Below the pieces are notes generated by a model, which was not told the origin of the DNA, searched no databases, and saw only the letters and a list, made by a program, of their open reading frames with translations. A stretch of 64,000 bases of DNA from Sphingomonas sp. MA1305 (lineage in GTDB: Bacteria; Pseudomonadota; Alphaproteobacteria; Sphingomonadales; Sphingomonadaceae): NCBI RefSeq assembly GCF_016107325.1, contig NZ_RCVT01000002.1, positions 496,001-560,000 on the forward strand, read 5' to 3'. Shown piece after piece: positions 37,524-45,610 of the stretch. Each line of letters starts with the position of its first letter. The first letter of the stretch is position 1. The translations under genes were made by a program, and so were the position numbers.

Positions 37524-38224
37524 ACACCAACACTACCCGCCGCTCCCTCCTGCGTCTCGGCACTGGTGCACTGGCCTATGGTGCCGGCGCTGCGGCTGTC
37601 GCCGGGGGCTTCGCCCTCGCCGGGGAGGCAAAGGGCGCAACACCCGCGCGCATCAGCCCCGCACTAGTGAAGCTATTGGCCGACTATGCCCGAGCCGACG
37701 CCATGCTCTGTCGGTGGTACGATGAAGTCTGGAACCCCGCTGTCGAGGTCAATCGCGCGGCACAGGCGGCGATCCCGCACACCGAGATTCCCGTGCGAGG
37801 CTACCGGAATACGCTCGGTGAAGACATGCCGCCGTACACCTTCAGCACAGCGAACACCTACGCCGTGACGCGGGCGAAGGGCATCATGTCCATACCGGTC
37901 GACCTGCAAAGCACTGACCCGAGGTGGCAGGAGACACATCACGCAGCACGGCGCCTTACCGTCGCTCACAAGTGGCGGGAACGGAAGCTGGCACGCCTAC
38001 AACGAAAGTGGGAAGCACTCGGCTATCGCGAGCATGAGGACCGCCTCTGGGTTCCGATCCACGCCGCCACAGATGCGATCATCGCCTTTCCCGTGGCAAA
38101 CGCGCTCGATCTGGGGGCTAAGCTTGACCACATGGAGCAGGTCGGAACCTGCGAGAGCGACCCGGAGCAGTATCACCGCATCATACGCAACGACGTGATG
38201 CGCCTGTCCGGTGGGGAGGCGTGA
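37520..38224 (+). CDS. Exported hypothetical protein with Tat-like signal (234 aa)
   Basis: MNTNTTRRSLLRLGTGALAY is a twin-arginine-type start with a long Ala/Gly hydrophobic region and a possible cleavage near AKGAT (residue 37). The mature domain has LADYARADAMLCRWYDEVWN and a C-terminal Asp/Arg-rich stretch. No family recognised. It is coupled to the preceding Tat-like gene and has GGAGG six bases upstream. Confidence 0.72.
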   Translation: MNTNTTRRSLLRLGTGALAYGAGAAAVAGGFALAGEAKGATPARISPALVKLLADYARADAMLCRWYDEVWNPAVEVNRAAQAAIPHTEIPVRGYRNTLGEDMPPYTFSTANTYAVTRAKGIMSIPVDLQSTDPRWQETHHAARRLTVAHKWRERKLARLQRKWEALGYREHEDRLWVPIHAATDAIIAFPVANALDLGAKLDHMEQVGTCESDPEQYHRIIRNDVMRLSGGEA

Positions 38225-38226
38225 CC

Positions 38227-38493
38227 ATGGCGACGATTCATAGCCTCGCCGACCATCGGGCCAAGGTTTCGCGACAGCCTGACGTGAAAGCTACCCCGCT
38301 CTCCTTCACCCGCTCGCCTGCCATGCTGCTGGTGATGGCGCTCTACGAGCAAATGCCGCGCAAGTACCGCGCCCCGGCTCTGATGAAGGTTATGCAGGCA
38401 GCCGAGCGCTGCCCTGACTGCCAGGCATCGCACGAGGCGGCGAACGTCGCGGCGCTGCTGACCCTTGCCCTATCCACCAAGGAGGGCCGCTGA
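38227..38493 (+). CDS. Hypothetical element protein (88 aa)
   Basis: An 88-residue protein; the ATG at 38227 is preferred over the GTG at 38221 because GGGGAGG lies eight bases before it. The sequence contains MALYEQMPRKYRAPALMKVM and a CPDCQ pair, a possible half zinc site. No family recognised. Confidence 0.65.
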   Translation: MATIHSLADHRAKVSRQPDVKATPLSFTRSPAMLLVMALYEQMPRKYRAPALMKVMQAAERCPDCQASHEAANVAALLTLALSTKEGR

Positions 38494-38494
38494 C

Positions 38495-38740
38495 ATGGGG
38501 AGCGTCATCCAATTCCCACAGCGCCGGGCAACCCGCATCTTGACCGGCCCGCTCCCCGAGGACGCCAGCGAGCGCGAAGAAGCAATTTACCACGTCCGCG
38601 GCCTGCGCGCAGAACGAGCCGCCCTCGACCCGACCGAGCGGGCATGGCACGTCAAAGGCGTCATACTCAGCTGGTGGGAGCGCCGGCTTGCCGAGGTGAC
38701 AGGCGACTCCCTGCCACTGTCGCAGATCGGGAGGCGCTGA
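38495..38740 (+). CDS. Hypothetical element protein (81 aa)
   Basis: An 81-residue protein starting MGSVIQFPQRRATRILTGPL after an AAGGAGGG site. It has a helical middle (REEAIYHVRGLRAERAALDP). The frame is open 10 codons earlier but lacks a ribosome site there. It is 1 bp from its neighbours. Function unknown. Confidence 0.65.
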   Translation: MGSVIQFPQRRATRILTGPLPEDASEREEAIYHVRGLRAERAALDPTERAWHVKGVILSWWERRLAEVTGDSLPLSQIGRR

Positions 38741-38741
38741 C

Positions 38742-39005
38742 ATGGGCGCTTCCAACACCGAGCAGGGGCCGCGCGCCCCTGCCTTCGACGCCGCCGCATG
38801 GTTCGCCGCTTGGTCCGATCATGGCGGGATCGCAATGCTGCTGGGCGACCGACTGTGGATTGGCCGTGCGCCAGTCCTCGACAGGGACGCCGCACGGAGC
38901 CTCAACGGGCTTCGCGGGCCGATCATGCACCCCGACGCGCAAAACGCGCTCGCGGGGCTTCTCCGGGCGAATGCCGCCCTATCCGAACAGATGATGGAGG
39001 GCTGA
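38742..39005 (+). CDS. Hypothetical element protein (87 aa)
   Basis: An 87-residue protein with WFAAWSDHGGIAMLLGDRLW and MHPDAQNALAGLLRANAALS. It starts one base after the previous stop, consistent with a tightly packed operon. No family recognised. Confidence 0.65.
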   Translation: MGASNTEQGPRAPAFDAAAWFAAWSDHGGIAMLLGDRLWIGRAPVLDRDAARSLNGLRGPIMHPDAQNALAGLLRANAALSEQMMEG

Positions 39006-39009
39006 CACC

Positions 39010-39525
39010 ATGGCCACTCTCGCTCAACCACAACAGCCCGACCTACGCGCCTTCGTTGTGTACGGACATGTGCCGGACGGCTGCATCGCGCACCTCGTCA
39101 CCAACAACGACAGCGCGCCACTACTGCACCCTGGGGATGTGGTACTAATTGATACCGACCAGCGCGATCCCATCCACGACGACCTGTTCCTGATCGAATA
39201 CGGCAAGGGGACACCCCAACCCAAAAAGCATATCGTGGAAGTGATGCTGCGCTCTGGCCGGTATGGCTATGGCGCTGAACGCCCCGGCGAATACTACGAT
39301 GGGGTGGCGTGGTTCACCGGGGCTTACGCTCGCCCTCGATCCTACGAGGAATACATGCGCCGTGTCCGCGCTGGCACCGCCATCCACGGCGGCTGCATGA
39401 TTGACGGACCGGTAAGCAATGACGAAGGCGGTAATGCCTATATGCGTGACCGCCTCGTGGGCCGTGTGGTCGGGCTCCTTGAGGTGGCAAACGCTGGCCT
39501 GCGCCAGATCGGGAGGGCGGCATGA
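39010..39525 (+). CDS. S24/LexA-fold-like protein without HTH (171 aa)
   Basis: A 171-residue protein whose residues 35-60 read NDSAPLLHPGDVVLIDTD, followed by DDLFLIEYGKG and a late LVGRVVGLLEV. This parallels the GDSM..l.pGD and GrVv motifs of LexA/CI-type S24 peptidases, with a Ser in the expected place. No DNA-binding domain is present, so it could be a stand-alone switch or anti-repressor. The resemblance is by eye and moderate. Confidence 0.6.
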   Translation: MATLAQPQQPDLRAFVVYGHVPDGCIAHLVTNNDSAPLLHPGDVVLIDTDQRDPIHDDLFLIEYGKGTPQPKKHIVEVMLRSGRYGYGAERPGEYYDGVAWFTGAYARPRSYEEYMRRVRAGTAIHGGCMIDGPVSNDEGGNAYMRDRLVGRVVGLLEVANAGLRQIGRAA

Positions 39526-39725
39526 GCGCGATCGTCGCCACGCAGGCCCTTCGCCAATTAGCCGCAGACGGTGGCGAGGAAACAATCAGCCTGTACGCCA
39601 AGTGGGGCCAAGGCGTCGAACAGACAGCCAGCGCCATGGAATTGAGGCTGGCATTGCTCGATTACAGGCGCAGGCACGGCCCAGATCATTGGCGGCTACA
39701 TGCACCCCATATGGCGAGGTGCTGA
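39522..39725 (+). CDS. Small hypothetical protein (67 aa)
   Basis: A 67-residue protein overlapping the preceding gene by 4 bases, with GGGAGG before the ATG. It is helical and basic towards its end (LALLDYRRRHGPDHWRLHAP). No family recognised. Confidence 0.6.
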   Translation: MSAIVATQALRQLAADGGEETISLYAKWGQGVEQTASAMELRLALLDYRRRHGPDHWRLHAPHMARC

Positions 39726-39726
39726 C

Positions 39727-40083
39727 ATGGCAAGCCGCCCTATAACCGCCGAGCAGATGCTTGCCGCGATCCCCAGCCTGCCGCGCCCGACACTGGCCCG
39801 GCTGGTCGATCATATGATTGACCGCCTGGACGAGCTGGACGGCGATCCCGATGACGAGGACAACGGCGACGCAGAGCCGATAGACGAGCGCGAGCCCGAT
39901 GAGGAATTTGGGTTCGTCATCAACCCTCCCGCTGGTCCAATGCCTTCGGCACTGCCCCGGCACTTTGCCGATGGTGTGGGATCTAGGTGGCGGCTGTCGA
40001 TCGTCACCGACACGAGCGCCCTTGTCATGATCGGCGTCCCTTTCGCTCCCACCAAACCTGAGAGGCAATCTTCGCCCGCGTAA
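39727..40083 (+). CDS. Acidic hypothetical protein (118 aa)
   Basis: A 118-residue protein with a very acidic central stretch (DELDGDPDDEDNGDAEPIDE) and a C-terminal strand-rich part (WRLSIVTDTSALVMIG). Such acidic patches occur in DNA-mimic proteins, but nothing else supports that role. It is the last clear gene of the rightward operon. Confidence 0.62.
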   Translation: MASRPITAEQMLAAIPSLPRPTLARLVDHMIDRLDELDGDPDDEDNGDAEPIDEREPDEEFGFVINPPAGPMPSALPRHFADGVGSRWRLSIVTDTSALVMIGVPFAPTKPERQSSPA

Positions 40084-40142
40084 AGGCTTCGAAAAACTCA
40101 GGGTGAGCGGAGGCGCGCAATGAAGCACAGCGCAAAGCCGCG

Positions 40143-40265
40143 ATGGGCTCAGGCGCCCTCATCATTCTGGCAGTCGAATGGAGCAAAGACATCGGCCTGA
40201 CATATAGCGGAATACTGCTCTACGGGGTGGGAAAGGTGTACCGCATCGCTCACCGCTACCGGTGA
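40143..40265 (+). CDS. Possible very small membrane protein (40 aa)
   Basis: A 40-residue ORF MGSGALIILAVEWSKDIGLT... ends in a basic RIAHRYR tail, with one moderately hydrophobic part. It has no clear ribosome site, and an overlapping 26-codon ORF (40120-40200) with GGAGG upstream competes with it. Confidence 0.25.
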   Translation: MGSGALIILAVEWSKDIGLTYSGILLYGVGKVYRIAHRYR

Positions 40266-40347
40266 GGCAGCAGCGCGATACGATAGCCTCACCCGCCTAT
40301 TGGCCATTGATCGCTCCTTGATCGTCCGGCGGCACTGGTCGTCTTGC

Positions 40348-40378
40348 ATGGGTCGACTCCTTCAGGGAGCCGGCCCAT
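40348..40378 (+). terminator. Hairpin after the rightward operon
   Basis: ATGGGTCGACTCC pairs with GGAGCCGGCCCAT with one A-C mismatch and one T-G pair around TTCAG. It could end the rightward transcript, although only a TTTG follows instead of a full T-run. Confidence 0.4.
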
Positions 40379-40591
40379 TTGCATTGAACGCGGAGCGTTT
40401 GAATCAGGGGCTGGTGCCACCATCCCACCCTCTATCTCGCCTCTATTTTTGAGGGCGGCGCCCGTTTCCCGACAATGAAAACGGGACGCTACACGCCGAT
40501 GAAAAGCGGTGACCATTCATGTCCCACACCTGATACGGGGAAACCACCGCAGCCAGGGATCACCAGCAAACGTTCGCCCAATAGCTGTTAT

Positions 40592-40611
40592 TCCCCTGTT
40601 ATATCAGGGGA
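40592..40611. repeat. Perfect palindrome TCCCCTG-N6-CAGGGGA
   Basis: Seven-base arms flank TTATAT. It is AT-centred and has no following T-run, so a protein-binding site is more likely than a terminator. Confidence 0.45.
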
Positions 40612-40887
40612 TGCGCGTGCTGATCCGCGGCTATCCGCCTTCGACCGCAGCATTTTGCTGCCACCTATATATAGAAGAGACTTATCGCGTGCGTGCGCAT
40701 GGTGTCCGGAAACCGAGGGGGCATCCGTATGCTTGCACTGTCCGCAAATCCCCAGACCCCGACCATCCGACGCCGTTCTGTGGACTCAAGAAAAGCGGGA
40801 TGCACGAGCCCGTATTCCGCCCGTATTTTACGGCAATGACAAAGGCAGAGTATCCCCTGTGGGCTGATGCCTCGACACCCCTCGCTC

Positions 40888-41047
40888 GGCACTAACGGCA
40901 CTAATGGCACTAATGGCACGGGGTGTTTCGCGCGATCTGGCGTCCTGCCAGCCCTCGCGACGTAACCAAAAAAAGGTCTCTATCTATCTATCTTTTTACA
41001 GAGCGAGGGCGAGCGACGGAGGCCGTGCCATTAGTGCCATTAGCGCC
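40888..41047. repeat. Inverted 9-bp iteron array (GGCACTAAT)
   Basis: Left arm: GGCACTAAC (40888), GGCACTAAT (40897), GGCACTAAT (40906), then GGCAC. Right arm, inverted: GTGCC (41025), ATTAGTGCC (41030), ATTAGCGCC (41039). Bases 40897-40921 and 41023-41047 are 25-bp inverted repeats with one mismatch, separated by 101 bp containing an AT-rich TATC run. This layout resembles initiator-binding iterons of a replication origin. Confidence 0.7.
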
Positions 41048-41066
41048 ATATGGGCGGCCAACCCCG

Positions 41067-41516
41067 TCACTGTCCGACCTCCCATAGCATCACCGGCACC
41101 GCATATGGGGTATTCGGCCGCCCCCATCGTTCGAGGTAGAAAACCGCATCGTCTGCGGTGAAAGCGCGGTGATCGTCCATCAGCACGACCGTTCGGCCCT
41201 CTAACCACACAGCGAGCGAAAGCCATTCGTCGCTCCCGTTCCTGCCGATCCCAAACAGGTCCGCCTCTGACCAGCCCAGCGCCAGCGCGGTTGCAACCCA
41301 GCCGTCCGATGCCAAGCGCTGCGCATCCTGCACGACGCACCGCCATTCGGCGGGATCGACACGGCGCGGCGGGACTCGCGTAGCCAGCGAGCGCAATCCC
41401 GCTGTCAGTGCACTCGAAATGACACCGGCAGGAGGAACAGGGGGCGGCGGGGCTATTACTTCCGACGCGGTATCGCCCGCCATCACCGCCGCCGCCACTT
41501 CCCGCCAGCTAGACAT
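41067..41516 (-). CDS. Hypothetical protein, last gene of replication operon (149 aa)
   Basis: A 149-residue protein starting MSSWREVAAAVMAGDTASEV, with a Pro-rich linker near residue 25 and a conserved-looking C-terminal domain (WVATALALGWSEADLFGIGR; WLEGRTVVLMDDHRAFTADD). The start lies inside the DUF3987 gene (8-base overlap). No family recognised; position suggests a replication accessory. Confidence 0.68.
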   Translation of the reverse strand: MSSWREVAAAVMAGDTASEVIAPPPPVPPAGVISSALTAGLRSLATRVPPRRVDPAEWRCVVQDAQRLASDGWVATALALGWSEADLFGIGRNGSDEWLSLAVWLEGRTVVLMDDHRAFTADDAVFYLERWGRPNTPYAVPVMLWEVGQ

Positions 41517-43065
41517 TGGCGCCTCCATGAACGGCAGGATTGACGAGATAATCCTTGGTCGCCTGCCCCGGTCGATCGCCCAATCGGGTAGGAGCCGGCC
41601 GCAGCCATCCCGCCTCCGCAAGCGCCTCAGCTGCCGCATCTACGTCAGCCGCAACCTTCAACGTGGCAATCCCGCTGCTACGGCGAATGTCGCGCAGGTT
41701 GATGCGCTTTGCCGCCGTCTTGAGGATATGACGGCCCAACGTCGCCGCGTTCCGTTCGCTCATCGGCAACGCGGCATCGCCAAAGACCCGCAGGGCCGAA
41801 GGCTTTGCATAGTCATCAATGAAGCTTAGGACGGCCACCAGTGTTTCGGGGCTGATCGTCGTCGGCTCTGGACCATCGCCCGCAGCCCACGCGATCAACT
41901 CGGCAACCAGCGACAGCCGCAGCACCAAGCCGCGCAGCTTACCTAGAAAACCCTTGTAGAGGCCCGCAGCCTCCTTAATCGCGGCGTCGTTGTCCCGTAT
42001 CCATTCCTCGAAAATCAAAGCCGCCTTGTCGCTCAGCATCAAGACAATTGCGCTAACGCTATCGTCGTGGCCCCGATTGGGTTGCAGACCGAGAAGCCGG
42101 CGGTAGGCCCGCTCCAAGATCGAGGCATTCGCCAGCGCAGACGGACGCTGGTATCGGATAGGATCAGGCCACGCCCACAAGAAGCGCGCAACTAGGCCGT
42201 CGTCTGCCGCCTTCAGGAGACATTCGGAAAGCTTCTCCGGCTGGATACCGCCAAGAACCGTCACCCCGTTGAACTGGATAAACGTTGGTCCGGCGCGATT
42301 GCTCTTGCGGTCTACCGTGAAATGCCGCCCGCCGAACGCCTCCAACCAAAACTCGCGCCCGCCAGGGGAATACCGCTCAAAGCTCATCAGCCACCCGGCC
42401 AGCTCGTCGCGAAGGTGAAGCACGCCGTTCGGGTTGCCGGATAGAATATCCATCACGGCTTCGGGGGTGCCGTCCTGCACCATCAGGCGCGGACGCTGCG
42501 GCTCGTCAGGGTCAACCGCAGCGTCAGGCATTGAGGGCGTTGCAACCCCGTCTTTCGTCGCCTGCTTAACTTGCGCCTGCCATTCGGTACGCTCCGCCTT
42601 TGCCCGCTCCGCGTTGGTCTGCCAGCCAATCAGGCCGTTCTTGAACTGCTCGGCAAGCTCCTGCTCCATGCCCTTCAAAGGCGCTGTAGCGGCGTCGATC
42701 GCGGGGGATTTGTTCGAGGACGGATCTCCAACCGGAGCCACCCACAGGATGCACGGCTCTTGCCAAGACGCGGTAGCGAACGGACGAACGGCCCGCTTCG
42801 CGCCGATCAGGGATGCAGCGACCGCGAGAATACTGACGCCGACATATTCAGCGGGCGCGCCAGCACCAGCCGCCAGATCGCGGACTAGCGCCCAGAGAGA
42901 GCCAAATATCTCCGTTGGCATGGTAGGCGGCGTTGTCCGACCACCCGTCAGGATGGACATGTCAGGATCGCCCCATGCGGGGGGACTATCCGCCCCACCA
43001 TTGAGGGGCACCGGAGCGAACGGGCGGGCGTCATCAAACGCCGCGCGAATTGCAGGGGCGCTCAT
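41509..43065 (-). CDS. DUF3987 (YfjI-like) replication-associated protein
   Basis: A 518-residue protein with the DUF3987 pattern: VGVSILAVAASLIGAKRAV, then a nucleotide-site-like VGDPSSNKSPAID near residue 113, DGTPEAVMDILSGNPNGVL, LHLRDELAGWLMSFERY, and FIQFNGVTVLGGIQPEKLSE. These proteins, found in phages and plasmids next to primases, are thought to act as helicase-like replication factors. It overlaps the primase stop by 4 bases. Confidence 0.85.
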   Translation of the reverse strand: MSAPAIRAAFDDARPFAPVPLNGGADSPPAWGDPDMSILTGGRTTPPTMPTEIFGSLWALVRDLAAGAGAPAEYVGVSILAVAASLIGAKRAVRPFATASWQEPCILWVAPVGDPSSNKSPAIDAATAPLKGMEQELAEQFKNGLIGWQTNAERAKAERTEWQAQVKQATKDGVATPSMPDAAVDPDEPQRPRLMVQDGTPEAVMDILSGNPNGVLHLRDELAGWLMSFERYSPGGREFWLEAFGGRHFTVDRKSNRAGPTFIQFNGVTVLGGIQPEKLSECLLKAADDGLVARFLWAWPDPIRYQRPSALANASILERAYRRLLGLQPNRGHDDSVSAIVLMLSDKAALIFEEWIRDNDAAIKEAAGLYKGFLGKLRGLVLRLSLVAELIAWAAGDGPEPTTISPETLVAVLSFIDDYAKPSALRVFGDAALPMSERNAATLGRHILKTAAKRINLRDIRRSSGIATLKVAADVDAAAEALAEAGWLRPAPTRLGDRPGQATKDYLVNPAVHGGANV

Positions 43066-44045
43066 GCCGCAATCCCCCGAAGCTGATCGTTGAAGTCGGC
43101 GTAACCGGATTCGGGACGCATGATCCTCACGGCCATGCCAAGCGCGGAGTATGCCGCCGCCGCCTTCTGCGCAGCCGCTTCACCTGGGGCGTTACCATCC
43201 GCACCGATCACCACGGCCTTGGTGACCTCATGGAACACCATCTGCGGCATCATCGCCGTTCCGGCCGCGACCCACACCGACCGCCCCAGCGCCTGAGCAA
43301 GGGTAAGTCCATCTTCCAGCCCCTCTGTAACGAGTATGCTGGCAGCGGGCGGACCAAGCTGGATAGAGCCCCCGATGACGTTGCCAAGGCTGTACTTGAC
43401 CTTCGGCTTGCGGTCGGTTTCCGTGGCTTTCACCGCGGCCTTGCGACCGTCTTCCGTCAGGTAGGTACGTTGCAACCCGACGAGCTGCCCGCTCTCGTCC
43501 GTGACGATTGCCACCAGCGCCGGCAGCAACCCCGGCCCGTTTGCCGCCAGCACGCCATTGCCCTCGATCGTGGGCGGCGCGAGGCGGGCAAATCTCAGGG
43601 TATGCGGCAGGTCCATCGTAATCCCGCGCGACCGCAAATAGGCTTCTGCCGGCGTCCCCTCGATCGGCACAGAGCCGTTGACGATACGCTGCGCTACTGG
43701 CCGCAGATCGGCCTTGGGCTTGGCAGGTGCGCGCTGCTGCTCCACTTCCCGCAGGGCGCCGCCGTCCAGCATCTCGATCGCAGCCCGCAGCTTCACGCCG
43801 TAGAGCTTCATCACAAGATCGATCACGTCGCCGCCTTCGCCGCATCCGAAGCACCAGAACCGGCGATCATCGCCGTAGATGGTGAAAGACGGGGTGCGGT
43901 CTGCGTGCAGGGGGCAACAAGCCTTCAACTCGTTGCCGGCGCGCATCAGCTTCACACCCGCCTTCGATGCAACACCCGATACCGGGAAGCGGTCACGGAT
44001 GTCGGTGACCACGCGCGCCATTTGGGCGCTATCCATCCGGGCCAT
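43062..44045 (-). CDS. DNA primase, CHC2 zinc finger and Toprim domains
   Basis: A 327-residue protein with an N-terminal zinc finger (CCPLHADRTPSFTIYG..WCFGCGEGGDVIDLV, residues about 43-80) and a Toprim domain (ILVTEGLEDGLTLAQAL near 240, VVIGADGNAPG near 285). It lacks the DnaG helicase-binding C-terminus, as in phage and plasmid primases. It would prime replication of the element together with the DUF3987 protein encoded next. Confidence 0.92.
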   Translation of the reverse strand: MARMDSAQMARVVTDIRDRFPVSGVASKAGVKLMRAGNELKACCPLHADRTPSFTIYGDDRRFWCFGCGEGGDVIDLVMKLYGVKLRAAIEMLDGGALREVEQQRAPAKPKADLRPVAQRIVNGSVPIEGTPAEAYLRSRGITMDLPHTLRFARLAPPTIEGNGVLAANGPGLLPALVAIVTDESGQLVGLQRTYLTEDGRKAAVKATETDRKPKVKYSLGNVIGGSIQLGPPAASILVTEGLEDGLTLAQALGRSVWVAAGTAMMPQMVFHEVTKAVVIGADGNAPGEAAAQKAAAAYSALGMAVRIMRPESGYADFNDQLRGIAA

Positions 44046-44341
44046 TAGGAGTCCTCCCCACCGTAGACGCAGGAGAAGCCAGCCGGCCGCTTAGACTCAG
44101 GCGCCGGCATATCCCGCTCCCGATCGAAGCGGCGCAGCATCATGCCATTGCCCTCAATGCCGAGGCTCATCCGCATCGAGCGCGCAGCTTCCATTGCGAT
44201 CGGCGCGGCCTCGGCATAGTCGCGAGCCGTTGCGATCCGGCCCGCAAACACACGCTTGCCGTCCTTGAAGGTGTGCCGCACGACACACCAGCGGGTGCCC
44301 TCGACCTGGCGAAGGATGACCAGATTGGTAGGCACGGTCAT
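44045..44341 (-). CDS. Hypothetical element protein (98 aa)
   Basis: A 98-residue protein starting MTVPTNLVILRQVEGTRWCV with strand-rich RHTFKDGKRVFAGRIATARD. Its stop overlaps the primase start (TAATG). No family recognised; it belongs to the leftward replication operon. Confidence 0.68.
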   Translation of the reverse strand: MTVPTNLVILRQVEGTRWCVVRHTFKDGKRVFAGRIATARDYAEAAPIAMEAARSMRMSLGIEGNGMMLRRFDRERDMPAPESKRPAGFSCVYGGEDS

Positions 44342-44661
44342 GCCGCATCCTCCTGCTTGTATTGCGGCAGTACCCAGACAATGGCCTTGCACCCGCTATC
44401 GGGATTGCGACGGCGCAAACCGCTGTCCGCAATCTTCTTCATGGCGCGAAGCTCGCTAGTGCGAGGGCGAACGCGGAAGCGATGCCAATCCAGCTTGGCG
44501 GCGATCTCGTCACCAGTGGCGCCATTAGGGCCAGCCTCCGCAATCACAGCGCGGACCATGCGTTGCAGCCGGGCCGTCACGCCTTCCAGCGAAGCGGCGG
44601 CTTCTGCGCTCGTGTCGGTCTTCCCCAGAGCGGGGGCGTGGGGGTATGAATCGTCAGCCAT
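44338..44661 (-). CDS. Winged-helix-like hypothetical protein (107 aa)
   Basis: A 107-residue protein whose middle (RMVRAVIAEAGPNGATGDEI, AAKLDWHRFRVRPRTSELRA) reads like a winged-helix DNA-binding unit, ending KAIVWVLPQY. Such proteins accompany phage replication genes. The ATG at MADDSYPHAP is used; the longer frame runs into the next gene. Confidence 0.66.
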   Translation of the reverse strand: MADDSYPHAPALGKTDTSAEAAASLEGVTARLQRMVRAVIAEAGPNGATGDEIAAKLDWHRFRVRPRTSELRAMKKIADSGLRRRNPDSGCKAIVWVLPQYKQEDAA

Positions 44662-44854
44662 CGGTCTTCTCCGATGAAAGAGGGGGGAGGCCATGCTTGC
44701 GCAGCAGGTCGGACAGCCAGCGCTCTTGGCGCTCGGTCAGCGGTTGGTCGCTAAATGCGATGCCGCCGAGGAACTGGCCCGACTTGTAATTAAGCGTCGA
44801 CTCGGGATGGTTGAGCAGCGACAGCGCCGCGAGCTTGACAGAATGGTCAGCCAT
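44654..44854 (-). CDS. Small hypothetical protein (66 aa)
   Basis: A 66-residue protein with LTERQERWLSDLLRKHGLPP, a pattern seen in small phage replication-operon proteins. It overlaps both neighbours by 8 bases, so it is translationally coupled. Function unknown. Confidence 0.65.
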   Translation of the reverse strand: MADHSVKLAALSLLNHPESTLNYKSGQFLGGIAFSDQPLTERQERWLSDLLRKHGLPPLSSEKTDG

Positions 44855-45044
44855 TGCCGCCTCCCGTCATGTCGGTGAGCGTCCAGCCCTTGTAGAGCTT
44901 CAGCCCACGGGCATAGCCACGGGCCTCCGGATAGCTGGCGTAATCCTTGCTATAGGGCGCCGCTTCGTCATCAGGGCTGACGATCACCCCAAAGCCATTG
45001 GCGGTTGCAGCGATCGTTACGGTGCGTTCCACAGGCTGCGTCAT
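44847..45044 (-). CDS. Small hypothetical protein (65 aa)
   Basis: A 65-residue protein with a DPEARGY-like YPEARGYARGLKLYKGWTL segment. Overlaps its upstream neighbour by 4 bases. No family recognised. Confidence 0.62.
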   Translation of the reverse strand: MTQPVERTVTIAATANGFGVIVSPDDEAAPYSKDYASYPEARGYARGLKLYKGWTLTDMTGGGNG

Positions 45045-45271
45045 GCGGCACCGCCGATCAGCGCATTACCGCCGTCAGTGCCCCAAATCAGGGAAGCCAG
45101 AAGGATTGCGCTGCTCCCGCTGACGCCGAGCGCAGCAAGTCGTTGCAGTCTGAGGGTGGATGCCGTATCTGTATTGGCGCTGATGCTGTGAAAATTCTGG
45201 AGGGGTCGGACTGTGGCGGTCCGGCCCTTCCGCTTATTGGGCTGCGGCGCCCGTGCCGATGCGAACCGCAT
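45041..45271 (-). CDS. Small hypothetical protein with one hydrophobic segment (76 aa)
   Basis: A 76-residue protein: a basic N-terminus and a moderately hydrophobic ALGVSGSSAILLASLIWG stretch near residue 47-64. The start has a weak ribosome site, and the frame is bounded by the AlpA-like gene 3 bp upstream. Confidence 0.5.
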   Translation of the reverse strand: MRFASARAPQPNKRKGRTATVRPLQNFHSISANTDTASTLRLQRLAALGVSGSSAILLASLIWGTDGGNALIGGAA

Positions 45272-45274
45272 GGA

Positions 45275-45511
45275 TCACGCCGCCACCGGCTCGGAAGTAG
45301 AGCCGACAGTCCGCTCAGCCATAAAGGCATCCAGATCGGGTTTGAGATAGCGGACCGCCTTGCGTCCGTACTTCACGAAACGGGGGCCACCGCCACGGGT
45401 GCGCAGCGTCTCTAACGTCTTCTCGGCCAAGCCGGTGTAGGTGCTGGCCTGCGCAGTGTTCAGCGCGGGCGCGCAACCTGCGGGCAATTCAATGATGCGT
45501 TCTGCGCTCAT
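45275..45511 (-). CDS. AlpA/MerR-like helix-turn-helix protein, possible excisionase
   Basis: A 78-residue protein with LNTAQASTYTGLAEKTLETL, RTRGGGPRFVKYGRKAVRYL and KPDLDAFMAERT, the HTH_17/excisionase-type winged helix that binds DNA. The ATG with GGAGGGAAAG upstream is chosen. It begins the leftward operon and is a candidate directionality factor or activator for excision. Confidence 0.8.
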   Translation of the reverse strand: MSAERIIELPAGCAPALNTAQASTYTGLAEKTLETLRTRGGGPRFVKYGRKAVRYLKPDLDAFMAERTVGSTSEPVAA

Positions 45512-45610
45512 CTTTCCCTCCATTGCCACCGCAAACCGTAGCGGGGCATGGAGGATTATTTCTGCCGACTAGAGCGCACGAAAAATGCACATTAAATTAC
45601 GACGCGCTTT

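Larger units (their letters stand above)
40266..41066. other. 800-bp repeat-rich non-coding region, candidate origin
   Basis: No ORF here has a ribosome site or recognisable protein character. The region contains a 13-bp-arm hairpin (40348-40378), a TCCCCTG/CAGGGGA palindrome (40592-40611), a 5-bp-arm palindrome at 40937-40951, a TATC tetranucleotide run (40981-40992), and inverted iterons (separate entry). It lies between convergent operons and next to the primase/DUF3987 genes. Confidence 0.6.

Noticed and set aside
40475..40895. Two overlapping rightward frames of about 130 codons
   Set aside because: Neither has a ribosome site, and their sequence is Pro/Arg/His-rich with no conserved look; the DNA is repeat-rich non-coding.
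40981..40992. TATC tetranucleotide run as a phase-variation repeat
   Set aside because: It is only three full units and lies in non-coding DNA, so slipped-strand control of a gene is not supported. It is kept only as part of the candidate origin.
40888..41047. Iteron array as a CRISPR
   Set aside because: The units are 9 bp, tandem without unique spacers, and inverted; no cas gene is present in the window.
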